DNA from: Dillenia suffruticosa
Taxonomy: Eukaryota > Streptophyta > Magnoliopsida > Dilleniales > Dilleniaceae
Length of the DNA: 64,000 nt
Direction of reading: 5' to 3'
Assembly: GCA_033439265.1 (NCBI GenBank)
Contig: JAVTVX010000015.1
Span: forward strand, 25,473,947 to 25,537,946
The notes beneath the pieces were generated by a model. That model had not been told where the DNA came from. It did no database searches and saw only the letters and a program-made list of their open reading frames with translations. Of the stretch, positions 12,245 to 24,200 are shown piece by piece (position 1 is the stretch's first letter; the number at the start of each line of letters is the position of its first letter). The translations under genes were made by a program, and so were the position numbers.

Positions 12245-14144
12245 TGATCGTAGTTAGATATATCGTCGTTTAGCAAATGGATACTTGATAGATGAATTTG
12301 TTGAGAGTGTGAATGACTTCTTGAATTTTGCATGTTCTCAATATAACTTCATGGATAGATTGATCATTAGATGTCTTTGTAAAAAATGTCAGAATCAAAA
12401 ATTTTTTAGTCGAGATGATGTCGCAGTCCACTTGTTGTCAAAAGTGTTTGTAAATGGTTACAGCATATGAGATTGTCACGGAGAAGACAGAAATAGAGAA
12501 TCAAATGAAGGACAATCATCTATACATAGAGAGGATGTTGACGCTCCATATAGATCTATGGTTTTGGATGGCTTAGGCCATCTATTTGATTGGAATTGTA
12601 ATTATGATATTACGAATAATGAGAATAACGAGCAACCGAATCCCGATGCGGTATTGTTTTATGACTTGTTAAAAAGGTCATAAAACCATTATGGAATGAG
12701 TGCAAAATGTAGATAACGTTGTCTACTGTATCACAATTGTTGAATTACAAGTTAGAGTTCAAAATGAGTAAGGCATGTTATGATCGCATGAATGCGATCA
12801 TACAAAGTATGTTACCCGAAGATTCAAATTTGACAAGCAATTTCTATAGAGTAAAGAAGATATTGAAAAAACTTGGATTTGGGTATGAGAAAATTGATAT
12901 TTGTGAAAATTATTGCGTATTATATTATCAAAAAAATGGGGATAGGACTGAGTGTGTGGTATATGGTCATTCTCGATATAAGATAAGAACAGTTGGTAGT
13001 CAAAAACGGAATAAGGTACCAAATAAGGAATTACGATACTTGCCTCTAATACCAAGACTTCAAAGGCTTTACATGTCAAGAGCAACATTAGAGCACATGG
13101 CCTGGCATTCTAGAAATCAACATACTGACGATGATCTAGTTACTCACCAGGCCCATAGTGAAGCTTGGAAACATTTTGATTGTGTTAATCCATCCTTCGC
13201 CTTTGAATGTCAAAATATGCGTTTAGGGTTATGCACAGATAGATTTAACCCTTTTGGTCAGTCAAACATTCCTTACTCTTGTTGGTTGAGGAGACTTGTA
13301 GGTACAACATTCACTTTATATTTTTTGACTAATTTCTAATGTATATGTATGTCAATATTATAGCTAACTATATTATATTTATTAATTTTTTTAAATAGGT
13401 ATCTGATGGGAGAAATTCCATAAGTAAAAATGTAAGAGACATAGCACAAGAGCCATCACGTGCAGTGAAATGTTTCAATGGATATTTTATGAATGGTTCA
13501 AGTTTCACACACATGATTATGGACATGATAGATCAACAATGAATAGCAACGTATATTTGAAAGGGGGTTGTTACAATGATTTCGAACGTGATTTCTATGA
13601 GATGTTGATTGATATCATTGAGTTGGAGTATTTTGGAGTTGGTAACAATGTGATATTATTTAAATGCATTTGGTATGATACTAAGAAAGGAGTACGGGTG
13701 CACTCTCGTCATGGACTTGTTGAAGTTAATCATAAATCAAGACTACATTCTAATGAGCCATTTGTTTTGGCAACACAAACACAACAAGTGTACTATACAC
13801 CATACTCTTGTAAGAAAAGAGAGAGAAGTAATTGATGGGTTGTATGTAAAACAAAGGCTCGATGATCAGCTAATGATGGTGCTATGCTTCCAATGGAAGC
13901 TGAATTTTTTTACCAAGAAGATGAACCATCAATTCCTATACTTGTAGAGCCGACAGCTGAACTTGATGATCTAACAATTCTTATTGGTTATGAAATAGAT
14001 GAGGTAAATCCAATTGAGATAATAGAAGAACAACATAACATATTGGAATTGTCACCTGATGTTGAAGAAGAAGAAGAAGAAGAAGAGCTCGATTCTGAAG
14101 AAACAGAACACATGGAAGAAGTTGATTTTGGTAGTGGTGAATGA
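12245..14144 (+). pseudogene. Shortened TNP2 transposase gene of inner CACTA
   Basis: 12245-12467 encodes the transposase-associated domain. Its DRSW motif reads DRS-stop (TAG at 12255 in place of Trp), followed by IYRRLANGYLIDEFVESVN and NFACSQYNFMDRLIIRCLC. 12719-13300 is the N-terminal half of TNP2 (FKMSKACYDRMNAII, SMLPEDSNLTSNFYRVKK, LGFGYEKIDICENYCVLYY, YGHSRYK, LPLIPRLQRLYMSR, MRLGLCTDRFNPFGQS, PYSCW). Coding match stops right after PYSCW. It resumes near 13470-13835 with the C-terminal DUF4216 domain (DFYEMLIDIIELEYFGVGN, VILFKCIWYDTKKG, LVEVNHKSRLHSNEPFVLA, QQVYYTPY), then an acidic Glu-run tail to 14144. The TNP2 catalytic middle and the DUF4218 part are therefore missing. The outer element still has both. 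Confidence 0.88.
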
Positions 14145-14846
14145 TGACATCTCATGATTAGATATTTAGTTGACTTATGTATTTGCAGATTTTGAATGTA
14201 TTGCATAGACTAATGTCTTTGGACTTGGTTTTATAGTGTACTTGGTTTTAAATGATTTTATCAATAATTTATTTCGTAATAAAAAAATTGTGTATGTCTG
14301 TGTTGTCATTTTTTTTGTTTGTCTTAAATGTTGTCTACAAATTCAAATTTGTTAATCTTTATATTTTGTTATTAAATATGTATTAAGTAATGTATTTCAG
14401 GTCTACAAATATGGTACAAGACAGAGAATCTACCTTAGGAAAGCTCTAGGAGAAGCAACGAGAGCGGTCGAGGATCTATCAATATTGAAAATATCCCTAG
14501 CACAAATGCTGTGCCTCAAGCTCCCGATGCTAAAGATTATGGTAATGTGGGGTCCTCTTCCGCTCAAGGTAGAGGCCCAAACCGCGGCACGGATGTGCTT
14601 GTCAATCTAGTTGGTCAAATATTTATTGAGACGGCGAACCATACGTAAGTCCATTTCTTAGTTAAAATTTAAATTCATCTTTTTATGCCTAAGTGAAATT
14701 TTATTATTTTATTTGAAAATAGCTTTCTTCATCCTAAAATTATCCATTCTATTACTAAGGACATTAAGAGACATCACATTGGGGCATGGCTTACTTGGCG
14801 GATGGTGTCACATGAGACAAAAGATGGATTTTGGGAGAAGTTTCAT

Positions 14847-17501
14847 GTTAGTATTTATTTGAAAAAATTTATGTTTCTTCCTACATATAGCGACCTTTAC
14901 AAGTGATCATTGTCATGGAAGAAGGCACAGGTGGTAGGTTTTCTAACAGAAAGAGTAGGCGAGGGAGCAAGGAAGTAGGGCAGTGTTGAGGCCTAGTTCA
15001 AAGCATGTGGTAGGTCTAGATAGAGTCTTTGCCGATGGAAGTTCAATACTAGATAACCACAGTTACCACCACGGAGCCAGTAGAGTCCGTTAGAGCCTAG
15101 AGGGATATAGAAGAACAACATGCAGAAGTAATATACATAAGTAGGAAGCAAAGAATGGGGGAGTTACCCATGATGATTTGTTCCAGACAATGGACTATAA
15201 TATGTGCATAGAAAGATCTGATGCAGTTCCACAGTATATGCAGCCATTCCCCCATGAAATTGGTCTGCCCTTTTCACTCTAATGTCAATAAATTAGCTTG
15301 TCATAGTCTGAGTATCAACTATATTGATATTGAAATCATGATAAATTAATCTTGTTCCATTACATAATCACAATTTTAGATTTTTACAACGTAAATGCAT
15401 ATCCGGAATACCCTTTTCAAAGTCAAAACACATGGTGGCAAACCATTTGGAGAAAATGAATTAGGAAACTTTGCTTCGTAAAATTCTTATGGATCATTGT
15501 CAACAGAATCAAACGAGAAGTAATTATATTCATCTTTTAAAATATCTTTTTGTTAAGCCTATATATCTCATTATATATCTATGTGAGTATAGCCCTTGTT
15601 GCTATATATGTAAGTTCATACTAATGACATTCAAGTTCTAGGAAAATTGTATCAATTATCCTAAAAAATTTGATATTTGAAATCACCCCCAAAAATAATA
15701 ACTTTGCCACAAAAAATTGCATTAGATTATCTAATATCTTTCAATCCCACGTCTATGTGTTTTAGGTTCCTCTTTCCAAATAATAATTGATATCTTCTTT
15801 GTAAATCTTTCAATCCCACGTCTATGTGTTTTAGGCTCCTCATCCTAAATAATAATCGATATCTTATTTCTTTTGTTCTATTTGAAATCACCCCAACAGA
15901 AGTGTTTTGTTTTGTTTTTTTTTTGTGTTTTTCTGGGACTGTCTTTCTCCCTTCCATCTGGGGTAATTGCCCACTTTTTGAGTAATATGTTATTTTTGTA
16001 CTTTCCATTTTCTTCTATTCTTGTAGTAAAGAAATAGAGGACTTGTTATCCTCTTCTCTTGTAATTATCTTTCTTTCTGATATTTTTCTTTTCCTATAAA
16101 ATATGCAATTTTATTTTTTGTTGGGAACTAAATGCTTTTGAATTGTTGATGTTGAAACTAATAAACTGTAGTTGTTCCAATGGCTAGTAGTGGAACCGTG
16201 GCTCCTTTTAATGCGAAGTTATGCACCCCCTTTTCTCTTTTTATGGTTAATACCGAAAATTTTGTCTGCCCAACAGATGCAATTCTGATTCCTGAGCAAG
16301 CAATTGCACATGATTTTGGACTTTTACATTTTTCCTTTTAATCATTTTCTGGAACTTAGTGTTCTTTTCATTCATCATTCATGTTGGGCACTTGGTTTTG
16401 GGGTTGGTGAAGATTTGTGAGACAGATTGAATGACTGTTGGTGACTTTGGGAAAGCAGTTGAAAATGATGCCACAAAGACTTGTGTTCTGGATGGAACTG
16501 TTCATCTTTGTGAAGTTTCCTTCTTGATTAAATTAGCATACTTCCTTCTTTCTTTTGCTTCATTCCTTGAAGAGGCTTGCAAGATCTACTTACCTGAACT
16601 TTAGTATGTCTTAGGGCTCGCTGCCTAGGATCATGAATTTGCATTCTCTAGTATTCTTTTTACGTACCTGTACTGTTTGTTCTAGCACAACAATTATGAC
16701 GTGTTTAAACCTCTCTCAGTTTTTTTTTTAATTTTTTCCTTTTCACTCCGCATGACTTGTTTAAACTAACATCACTCTCACGCTTTGTTTTGGTTTTTAG
16801 AGCTATCATAGTTATTGCCATACAACTTCTTTGATTTGATTTTTTTTTAATATGCTATGTTACTAGCAATCGTCAATGCACACACATGTTCTGTGTGCCA
16901 TACAATTTTTTTTTTAATTTTTATTTTTTAAAAATTTTTAAAAAAATTTTTTTGGCTTTTTTTTTCCTTTTTTTTTCGTGGCAAGTTCTCTCTCATGCAC
17001 ACACATGCATCCTAAATATGACTCTAAAATATGACTTCCTTTTGTTGGAGTAGCAACGTTCCTCCGTAGTAGCCTTTGAAGCTAAACTTAGATGGCATGG
17101 TCTGCATCAGATTGTTGCCACCTTTTTTCTTTTTTCTTTCTTTTTTGTGTGCTCCTCATCTTGTTGCCACCTTGCTTGCAACAGATTGTTGCAAGGTCTG
17201 CATCATTACTACTGGATGAAGGTAGTAAATTTGTACTTAAAAACATATGAGACTATTGTAAATAAGGTTAGGATTATTAAGGCAGAAGGCGGAAGATGCA
17301 CTTCAAACAATAAGTAGAATATCCCAGCCAGAATCTATATATTCCGGTGCGAAAGTAAACAACTCAAGATTGATAACTAGGAAGGGGATTAACATGCTTT
17401 TTATTATGTTTGAAAACGTGGTGGGTTGTTATCTTATTAACTTGGTTGTTTTTACTTATTGCATTAAATTAACTTGTTTCTTCTCACTTCACTATATGTA
17501 G
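14847..17501 (+). other. Long intron of inner CACTA gene 2, with unexplained insert
   Basis: Between two exons of the Transposase_24-like gene lies 2.65 kb that does not look like CACTA sequence. It holds a 69-bp tandem duplication (15736-15873) and T-rich runs around 16710-16980. Two short open frames lie on the + strand: one from ATG 16180 (MASSGTVAPFNAKLCTPFS...) and one of 57 codons starting around 16431 (MTVGDFGKAVENDATKTC..., ending IYLPEL). I do not recognise either. Candidates are captured host DNA or an older insertion; no terminal repeats were found. Confidence 0.45.
15736..15873. repeat. Tandem duplication, 2 x 69 bp
   Basis: The two copies share atctttcaatcccacgtcta followed by tgtgttttagg, starting at 15736 and 15805, then similar 'taataattgatatctt' / 'taataatcgatatctt' tails. 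Confidence 0.85.
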
Positions 17502-18648
17502 CAAAAATTCACATGGCGGGACAGGGAATCATTATTGATTTACCATGCATGGCAGGCTTCATGCACGAGAAGGTATGCGGATATGCTTGGGGCAGCACGA
17601 AAGCAAGCAATGTAGGCCATTGGAACTACAAACATTTCTGAAACGAATGGCCATCCCCCGTAATTTTTGACATATGCTATTTGGGAGGAATTAATTAATA
17701 AACATTGGAGTACACTAAAATGGCAATTGAAGTCAAATGTTGCTAAGCAAAACCGGAATATGGAAAATGATGGAGAAATTACAAAGCACACTTCCAGTTC
17801 GATCCCATTTGCGATACACATGAAAATGATGGTTTGTATATATATATTTTCCAAATTTTGTTAACATACTTTTCTACTCCTATATTGTAATAATGTTTTT
17901 TTTTCCTTATTTCAGTCAGAAGAAAGTAACCACTTAGTTTCACATCTCGACCTCTTCAATCGAACTCACAAGCGTGAAAAAGGAAAAGGGCATTTTATGG
18001 ACAAGAAATCAGAAACAATTAGTGTAAGGCAAAAATATTATTATTTTTACTTTACATAACATACTCATATGATTAAATTCACAAACATAATTACATATGC
18101 TTGTTGTAGGGTAAGTACAAACTACTACTTGATGAAAAATATGGCTCAGATAGCGCTTCGCAACCAGAATATGATACGAGATCGTGGTGTGAGGTTACTG
18201 GAGGTCTAATGAAGGGACGTCTATATGGTTTTGGGGAGGGCGTTGATGACAAACCCACCAGAAACTCCTCGGGTGCCACTTTCTCTCCATGCGTGCCTTC
18301 GACTTAGATGTAAACTAAGGAGGAGGTTGATAAAATGATGCACGAAATGAGAAATCAAATGCTATAGCAAGTGCGATGTCAACTAGGGCAGGAAATGGGA
18401 GCACAAATTCGTGAAATACTTGGACAAACAGGTATATCACCTACACCACCTGACCTTGATAGCACATAGGCACCGAGTTTGATCTCCCATGTATGTGACA
18501 TTGATGAATTTTTTTTCTTATATTTCACGATTATGGTGTCTATAATTACGGATTGTAATTCAATTTATCGAGTTGTTTGATATATTTGACTTCATATACA
18601 TTGAATGTTCCAAACTTGATCTTTTAAGTATGATGTTGTTCCAAAAAT

Positions 18649-19550
18649 GGTAATATTTTTTCTTTGCTGAAATGGTGTTGAGCATAGTATCTTTCGTACC
18701 AGGAGATATCGATTATAAAAGGTGTTTCGAATTATATGTTATAGGTTAACAGATTAATAGGTTCAGATTGCATTGAACGTGTTAAAATTATAAAATTTTA
18801 TCGATGGCTTTCCGAGTGATTTTCGCCAGATTTATGTCGTCATCTATCGGCAATCCCTCGGTGACTCATTGTAGTAAGGGAACATTACCGATAGATTTGC
18901 GTCAGAATTATTGACGACAGAAATAAATCCATCGGTGATCAATTAGTGAAAGGGCTCTCATTCAGTGACGGAATACTGATGAATAAATACCCTATGTTAA
19001 AAATCCATCGGTAATCCTTCAGCATTCTGTCGGTGATATTACAATTTCATCGATAGATTACCGATGAAATATGATCAACGGAATATTACCAACGGAAATG
19101 GTAATTTTTTTTCTTTACTGAAGTGGTGTTGAGCGTAATGTCTTTCGTACCAGGAGATATTGACTATAATAGGTACTTCGAATTATATGTTACAGGTTAA
19201 CAGATTAATGGGTTCAGATTGTATTGAACGTGTTAAAATTGCAAAATTTTACCGACAGCTTTCCGAGGGATTTTCATCGGATTTACATCGTCATCCATCG
19301 GTAATCCCTCGGTGACTCATTGTAGTAAGGGGAACATTACCGACGGATTTGCATCAGAATTACCAACGACAGAAATAAATCCGTCGGTGATTAGTTGATG
19401 AAAGGGCTCCCATTCAACGACGGATAACTATCTTATATTAAATATCTGTCGGTAATCTTTCAACATTTTGTTGGTGATATTACAATTTCACTGATGGATT
19501 ATCGACAGAATATTACCAACGGAACCATTCCATCGGTAATCTGTCTGAAA
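18649..19550. repeat. Tandem duplication of a 451-bp subterminal block in inner CACTA
   Basis: The block starting ggtaatattttttcttt at 18649 recurs from 19100 (ggtaattttttttcttt). Both copies contain ttcgtaccaggagatat, gaattatatgtta, aggttaacagattaat, gggttcagattg-like text and then a run of ccgtcggtaat-type motifs. The period is about 451 bp and identity is high by eye. It doubles the number of putative transposase-binding motifs at the right end. Confidence 0.85.
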
Positions 19551-19680
19551 CGATACCGACAGATTCAACATCCATCGTTAAAAATTTGCAGGGTCATTTT
19601 CAGCGACGAATAGATTCGTCAGTGATAGTCTTCACCGATAGAAAATTTTTCCATCACTAATACGGGATTTTCTAGTAGTG

Positions 19681-20790
19681 AAAAGCGTTCGTCACTCAAT
19701 CAGTGACAAATACTAGTGTTCGTTGCAAATTTGTAACAAATTTAGCAATAAATATGGTAATTTGCAATGAATTTTGCAATAAAAATTTAATTCCATCCAT
19801 TAAACTACAAAAGTAGAGACACACTATCAACGATATTTAAGTTCATTACATGCAATAACAAAATTACAGACAAAAAAATGTTCATTATATTAATCATCAA
19901 TAAAAGAAATTTTCTTTTTCGTACTTAGATAATGATTTGAATACTTAAACAAATTTATAATTTTGTGACTTATATAAATATATACTCATATATTCATATG
20001 AATAAACTCTACTACTGTAAAAGGTAATACTGAGTTGTCATTTTTTTATATAAATAAGAATTGATTGAATTATTTATTGTCCAAAGTTGTAGATTTGGTG
20101 ATAATCTTAACATTTACTATGTATTCAATTCAATTTCTTAATTATGAAAATGGTCAAAAATAGAGACAATTGAAAAGATTACATAAGAGAGCGTAGAAAG
20201 AATTTAGACATAAAATTTGACACAAGATTTTTAAAATTAACTATGAATTTAGTCACGAATAATTTATTTGTGATTAATTAGTGACCAATTTAGTAACGAA
20301 TTTTAAATTTTATGGCTAAATTTTGCAACGAAATTTGTATTTGTCCTGATTAATGATAAATTTAGCGATGAACGATATCGTTTGTTATTGAATTAGTGAC
20401 GAACTACTTAATTCGTCGTCGATTTAGCGATGAACCTCATAGTTTGTCATTGATTTAGCGACGGACAGTACAGTTGGTCCCTCAATCAGTGATGAACCCA
20501 ACTGTTTATCATGGATTTAGTGACAAACTATACATCTTGTCAGTGAATTAGCAATAAACAACATGGTTTGTCGCTAAATCAGCAACAAGCGCCGATTATC
20601 GTTGCTAAATTAGCGACGACGATGGAGTTCATCGCTCAATTACTGACAAACAATTTAATTCATTGTCGATTTACCGACGAACAACAATGAACTCCATAGT
20701 TCGTCGCTATTTTAGCGATGGACAATGGAGTTAGTTGTTGAATCAGCAACGCACTATGAGGTTCGTTGCTAATTCAAGGACGAACAATTT
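19681..20790 (-). repeat. Subterminal repeat array of the outer CACTA
   Basis: Dense degenerate repeats of 'agcgacgaac' / 'gtttgtcgctgattt' type in both orientations, strongest at 20380-20790, for example gattagcgatgaac, agtgacgaactac, ttcgtcgctattttagcga. Such arrays are typical of CACTA subterminal regions. They are the continuation of 11041-11104 across the inner insertion. No CACTA terminus was found at the right edge, so the outer end is not placed. Confidence 0.7.
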
Positions 20791-21690
20791 AGCTCGTCCC
20801 TAAATTAGGAGTGAAGGAAAAGTTTGGGGTTTGAATTCTATTGTTAAATCAACGATAAATCCGTATTTGGGGTTTGAAGAAAAACCTATATTTATTTATT
20901 TAGTTTCGTATGCTAAAATCTATCGTTAAATCTGTATTTTTTTAATGAATTCTTTTGAGGTATGAAGGAAAGTTTTTAATAGAAATAATGGAAAAAGATA
21001 AAATGTGAAGGAGATTTACGAAAAGGATAAAACTTAGGAAGTACTTGCAGAAAAATGACGGAATTTAAAAAATAACGTCAAATGATTGGAGTGGTTTGGC
21101 ATGCAAAGGCAAGTGTTTAACATGTGGCGGATGGAATTTCCCTTGGCTAGGATGGGAAGATGCGATGTATGGAATTCAGCAAAGTATTTGGCATGGTGAG
21201 AGGACACATGGGTACCATAGAATTGTGACATTTGTACCACAGAAGTGTTTGGGGGAAGAGAATGAAGGGCTTGGATCAAAGTGCAAATCTCTATCACAAA
21301 TCAACGATCGAGATCATTTCTAAGTTTTAAAATATATAATCTAAATTAAAATTTTTATTTCATAAAATATTGGGGGGTTATATGAAGACCAATGGTCGAG
21401 CTTAGATGGCTAAGAATTGGAATTCATTGGGGGGGTTATATGAGGACAAACAGAAAGTGTAGGCCACTCACATTGCCTTTGCCAAAAATAGTTTTAGCAT
21501 GACAACATTGTTTTTCAATTATAACCGATATTCCAACACGTCAAATTGGCATTTCCTAATACAACAATGTTTATAGTCTTTGGTTCGGTTCCTATTTTTT
21601 ATTACTTGCATTTTCTTGTAAGTATCATCAGCCACCAAGATAGATTGAAATGTAAGCATGCATAATTTCCAAAAGTTGCTATCACACCAT

Positions 21691-21728
<38 letters not shown>

Positions 21729-22199
21729 GGGACATTGTTGCAGACAAAGCCGAGGCATACATTAAAAAGAAAAAAACAAGAAATGAGTCATATTTGTTGG
21801 ATATAGTGTTTGTGATGGGGCAAAGCAAACCAAATGAAGGAGCTTATCTTTTTAAGCTAAAGGAGTCCTTGTTTGCGAAGGGAAAAACAATTTGTTTAGC
21901 AATTGGATGATTGATTAAGGATATATTTGCCAAAATAGAAGACTTACATCATTATCATGATATAAAAATTACTCTAATCTAATGATCACAATTCTTTTCT
22001 TTCAATCCGGTAACATTGAGCTTTTCCAATTCATGGGATCGGAGATAGGGTAGTGATACCAAATTGTGAATAACAAAAAGGTTTATTTATGATAAGTTAT
22101 TACCACAAGCTGCTACTTCCCCCTCAATATATATATCTCTTTAATTATAAAATAAGGGTATAATATTGTAATATCTTTTTCCTAGCAAGATGCTTCTTA
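20791..22199. other. Intergenic DNA with (AG)n run, no gene supported
   Basis: Two overlapping open frames of 75-87 codons occur near 21034-21323 on opposite strands, with no recognisable family. A 17-bp motif, ggggggttatatga(a/g)gac, occurs twice, near 21371 and 21429. An (AG)n microsatellite lies at about 21695-21724. Nothing else is seen. Confidence 0.4.
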
Positions 22200-22234
22200 T
22201 CTAGATATAAAAGAAAAGTGGTTTGGGAGTGATG

Positions 22235-22265
<31 letters not shown>

Positions 22266-24200
22266 CCTGGAATAGCATTCTTTTTTTTTTTTTCATTCGG
22301 GTCTTTTTTTTTTTAATTTAAATTCTCTCTTTTTTGACCTTTTTTTTATTCGGGTCTTTCGTCCTTTTATTTTTTATCTGATTTTGTATTTCCTTTAGAT
22401 CATTAGGTTTTTTTAAACATAAGTTTTTCTCTTTTTATTTTTTTTGTCCCACTTGCTGACCACAATCCCCAGTTTTTTTCATTCGGGTCTGTTTTTTCAT
22501 TCAAATCATTTCTCTTTTTGACCCAATTTTTTTACTCCTTTCTCTTTTTATTTTTTTATCCAGTTTTATTTTTTGCTTAGATCATTCATTTTTTTTTTGG
22601 ATATGAGATTTTCCCCTTTTGTTTTTTTTTTACCCCACTGATCATAGTTTTTTTTTTTCATTTATGTCATTTCCTTTTTTTTGACCTTTTTCTCCTAAGA
22701 ATAAAATAAAAACGTTTTGAGTGTAGTCGTCCCATATTTTTGGAACCCCAGTTTTTTCTTATTCGAATCTTTTTTTTTATTCAACTCTTTCCTCGTTTTT
22801 TGACCATTTTTTTCAATCGGATTTTTTCTCTTTTTATTTTTTATCTGGTTTTTTTTTTTCATTTGGGTCTTTCGTTTTTTTGACATGTTTTTCCCCTTTT
22901 TTGTCCTACTTGCTAATCACAGTTTTTTATTTTTTTCATTCAAGTCCTTCTTCTCTTTTGATCCATTTTTTTCATTCAAATCTATCATCTTTTTATTTTT
23001 TTACTCGTTTTATTTGCACTTAACTTCTTCGGTTTTTTTGACATAATTTTTCTCCTTTTGTTCTTTTTTTAGTCCCACCTGTTCATCATGCACTTATCGT
23101 CGTTTCTTTATTTTAAGACCACAACTTTTTTTATTTTTTTTATTCTGATTTTTTCTCTTTTTATTTTACCATTTTTTTCGTTCAATCCCTTTCTCTTTTT
23201 ATTTTCTACCCGATTTTTTTCCTTAACTCCTTTGGTTTTTTTTTTTTTTTACATAAATTTTCTCCTTTTTCTACCCCTCTTGTTCATGCAAGTCTTTACT
23301 CTTTTTTTTTTTGACCTAGTTTTTTTTTTTCTGCTTGAGTTCTTCGTCGTTTTTTATTATAGGTTTTTTCCTTTTTGTTTAACCCCTTGGATTGTTATTT
23401 CTTTATTTTTAAACCATAGTTTTTTTTTTATTCAACTCCTTACTCTTTTTATTTATGATCCTTTTTTATCTTAAATCTTTTGTCTTTTTTTGTCATAGAT
23501 TTTTCCATTTTTGATTTTTTTGGCCTCACAAATTGTCGTCCATTTGTTTTAATTATCTTTTTACTCCACCTATTACCCCTTTTTCTACCTCATTCGTTGG
23601 TCTTTTTTAAAACTCCAGTAGTTAGCCTCTTTTTTTCCTATCACTAATATATGTCGTATTTTTTATTGATGTAAACGATAATTTAGTTTAAATATTGAAC
23701 TAATTATAGATCTAATAAATGTTTTTACAATAAAAAAATATAATTCGTATCTTATAGGTATCTCGCGTTAACTCTAAGCATAAAAAAAAATGTTTAATGA
23801 GTGTGACCGTTCTCTCACGTGATCAAGACATGACCTCGCTTTAAAGGACTCAAAAAGTTGTATGACTCTATACATGTCCCAGTTTAGTACTTGTTCACCA
23901 TTTCTACTTGTCACTTTACTTTTAAGATTTAGATATCTCTTTGAGATTCTAGATTTTAGCACATTTAGGTAATGTAAATTTCAAATATAAGATTGATCCG
24001 AGTCATTTCGGTTTTAAAATTTAAAAACTCCTAAATTTATTAAAAGAGATGTTAAAATTATCGAAATAATCTATATCAATTGAAATTTTAATGTTTTGGA
24101 TTATTTTATTCATAATTTAATAACTATATTAAAAATCTAATAAATTATTTTTTTTCATCTCACGTAGCACACAACGCGTCGTGTGTTTGCTAGTTGCTAG
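22200..24200 (+). mobile_element. Helitron-like element, copy 1 (T-rich interior)
   Basis: The left end reads TCTAGATATAAAAGAAAAG after an A, like the TC-start of plant Helitrons. The right end has a short GC-rich palindromic segment (cacacaacgcgtcgtgtg, around 24169-24186) followed closely by CTAG, then T. CTAG occurs twice there (24190-24193 and 24197-24200), so the exact end is uncertain. There are no terminal inverted repeats and no target duplication, as expected for Helitrons. The interior (22230-23640) is very T-rich with recurring phrases such as ttcattcgggtcttt, tttttgacc and gtcccac, and codes for nothing credible. The right third (23640-24190) is ordinary AT-rich DNA shared with copy 2. 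It is non-autonomous. Confidence 0.6.

Larger units (their letters stand above)
14401..18470 (+). pseudogene. Second gene (Transposase_24-like) of inner CACTA
   Basis: Exon-like blocks with GT/AG borders: 14401-14644 (RGPNRGTDVLVNLVGQIF), 14723-14846 (HHIGAWLTWRMVSHETKDGF, FWEKFH), 17502-17831 (FTWRDRESLLIYHAWQA, YAIWEELINKHWST), 17916-18023 (HLDLFNRTHKREKGKGHFM, DKKSET) and from 18110 (KYKLLLDEKYGSDSASQ, SWCEVTGGLMKGRLYGFGEG). The C-terminal coiled-coil-like part (EEVDKMMHEMRNQML, MGAQIREILGQT) runs to about 18470. The order matches the plant En/Spm second protein. The intron at 14847-17501 is 2.65 kb and unusually long. In-frame stops (for example TAG at 18305) show that this copy is broken. 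Confidence 0.72.
11105..19680 (+). mobile_element. Inner CACTA (En/Spm) DNA transposon with both ends and target duplication
   Basis: 8576 bp bounded by CACTA termini: CACTACAAGAAAAAGC at the left and the reverse complement of CACTACTAGAAAATCCCG at the right. The 3-bp target duplication is AAA (11102-11104 and 19681-19683). Both subterminal zones carry many copies of a ccgtcggtaat / attaccgacgg type motif, as expected for transposase-binding sites of this superfamily. Two genes lie between: a shortened TNP2 (12245-14144) and a Transposase_24-like gene (14401-18470). The latter has a long intron filled with other DNA. Complete ends suggest it could once be mobilised in trans, but its own transposase is not intact. 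It sits inside the subterminal repeats of the outer, minus-strand CACTA. Confidence 0.92.

Noticed and set aside
13988-14206. Ser-rich minus-strand frame
   Set aside because: Antisense of the Glu-run tail of the CACTA TNP2 gene.
21034-21323. Overlapping 75- and 87-codon frames on opposite strands
   Set aside because: No family resemblance, no splice or promoter context.
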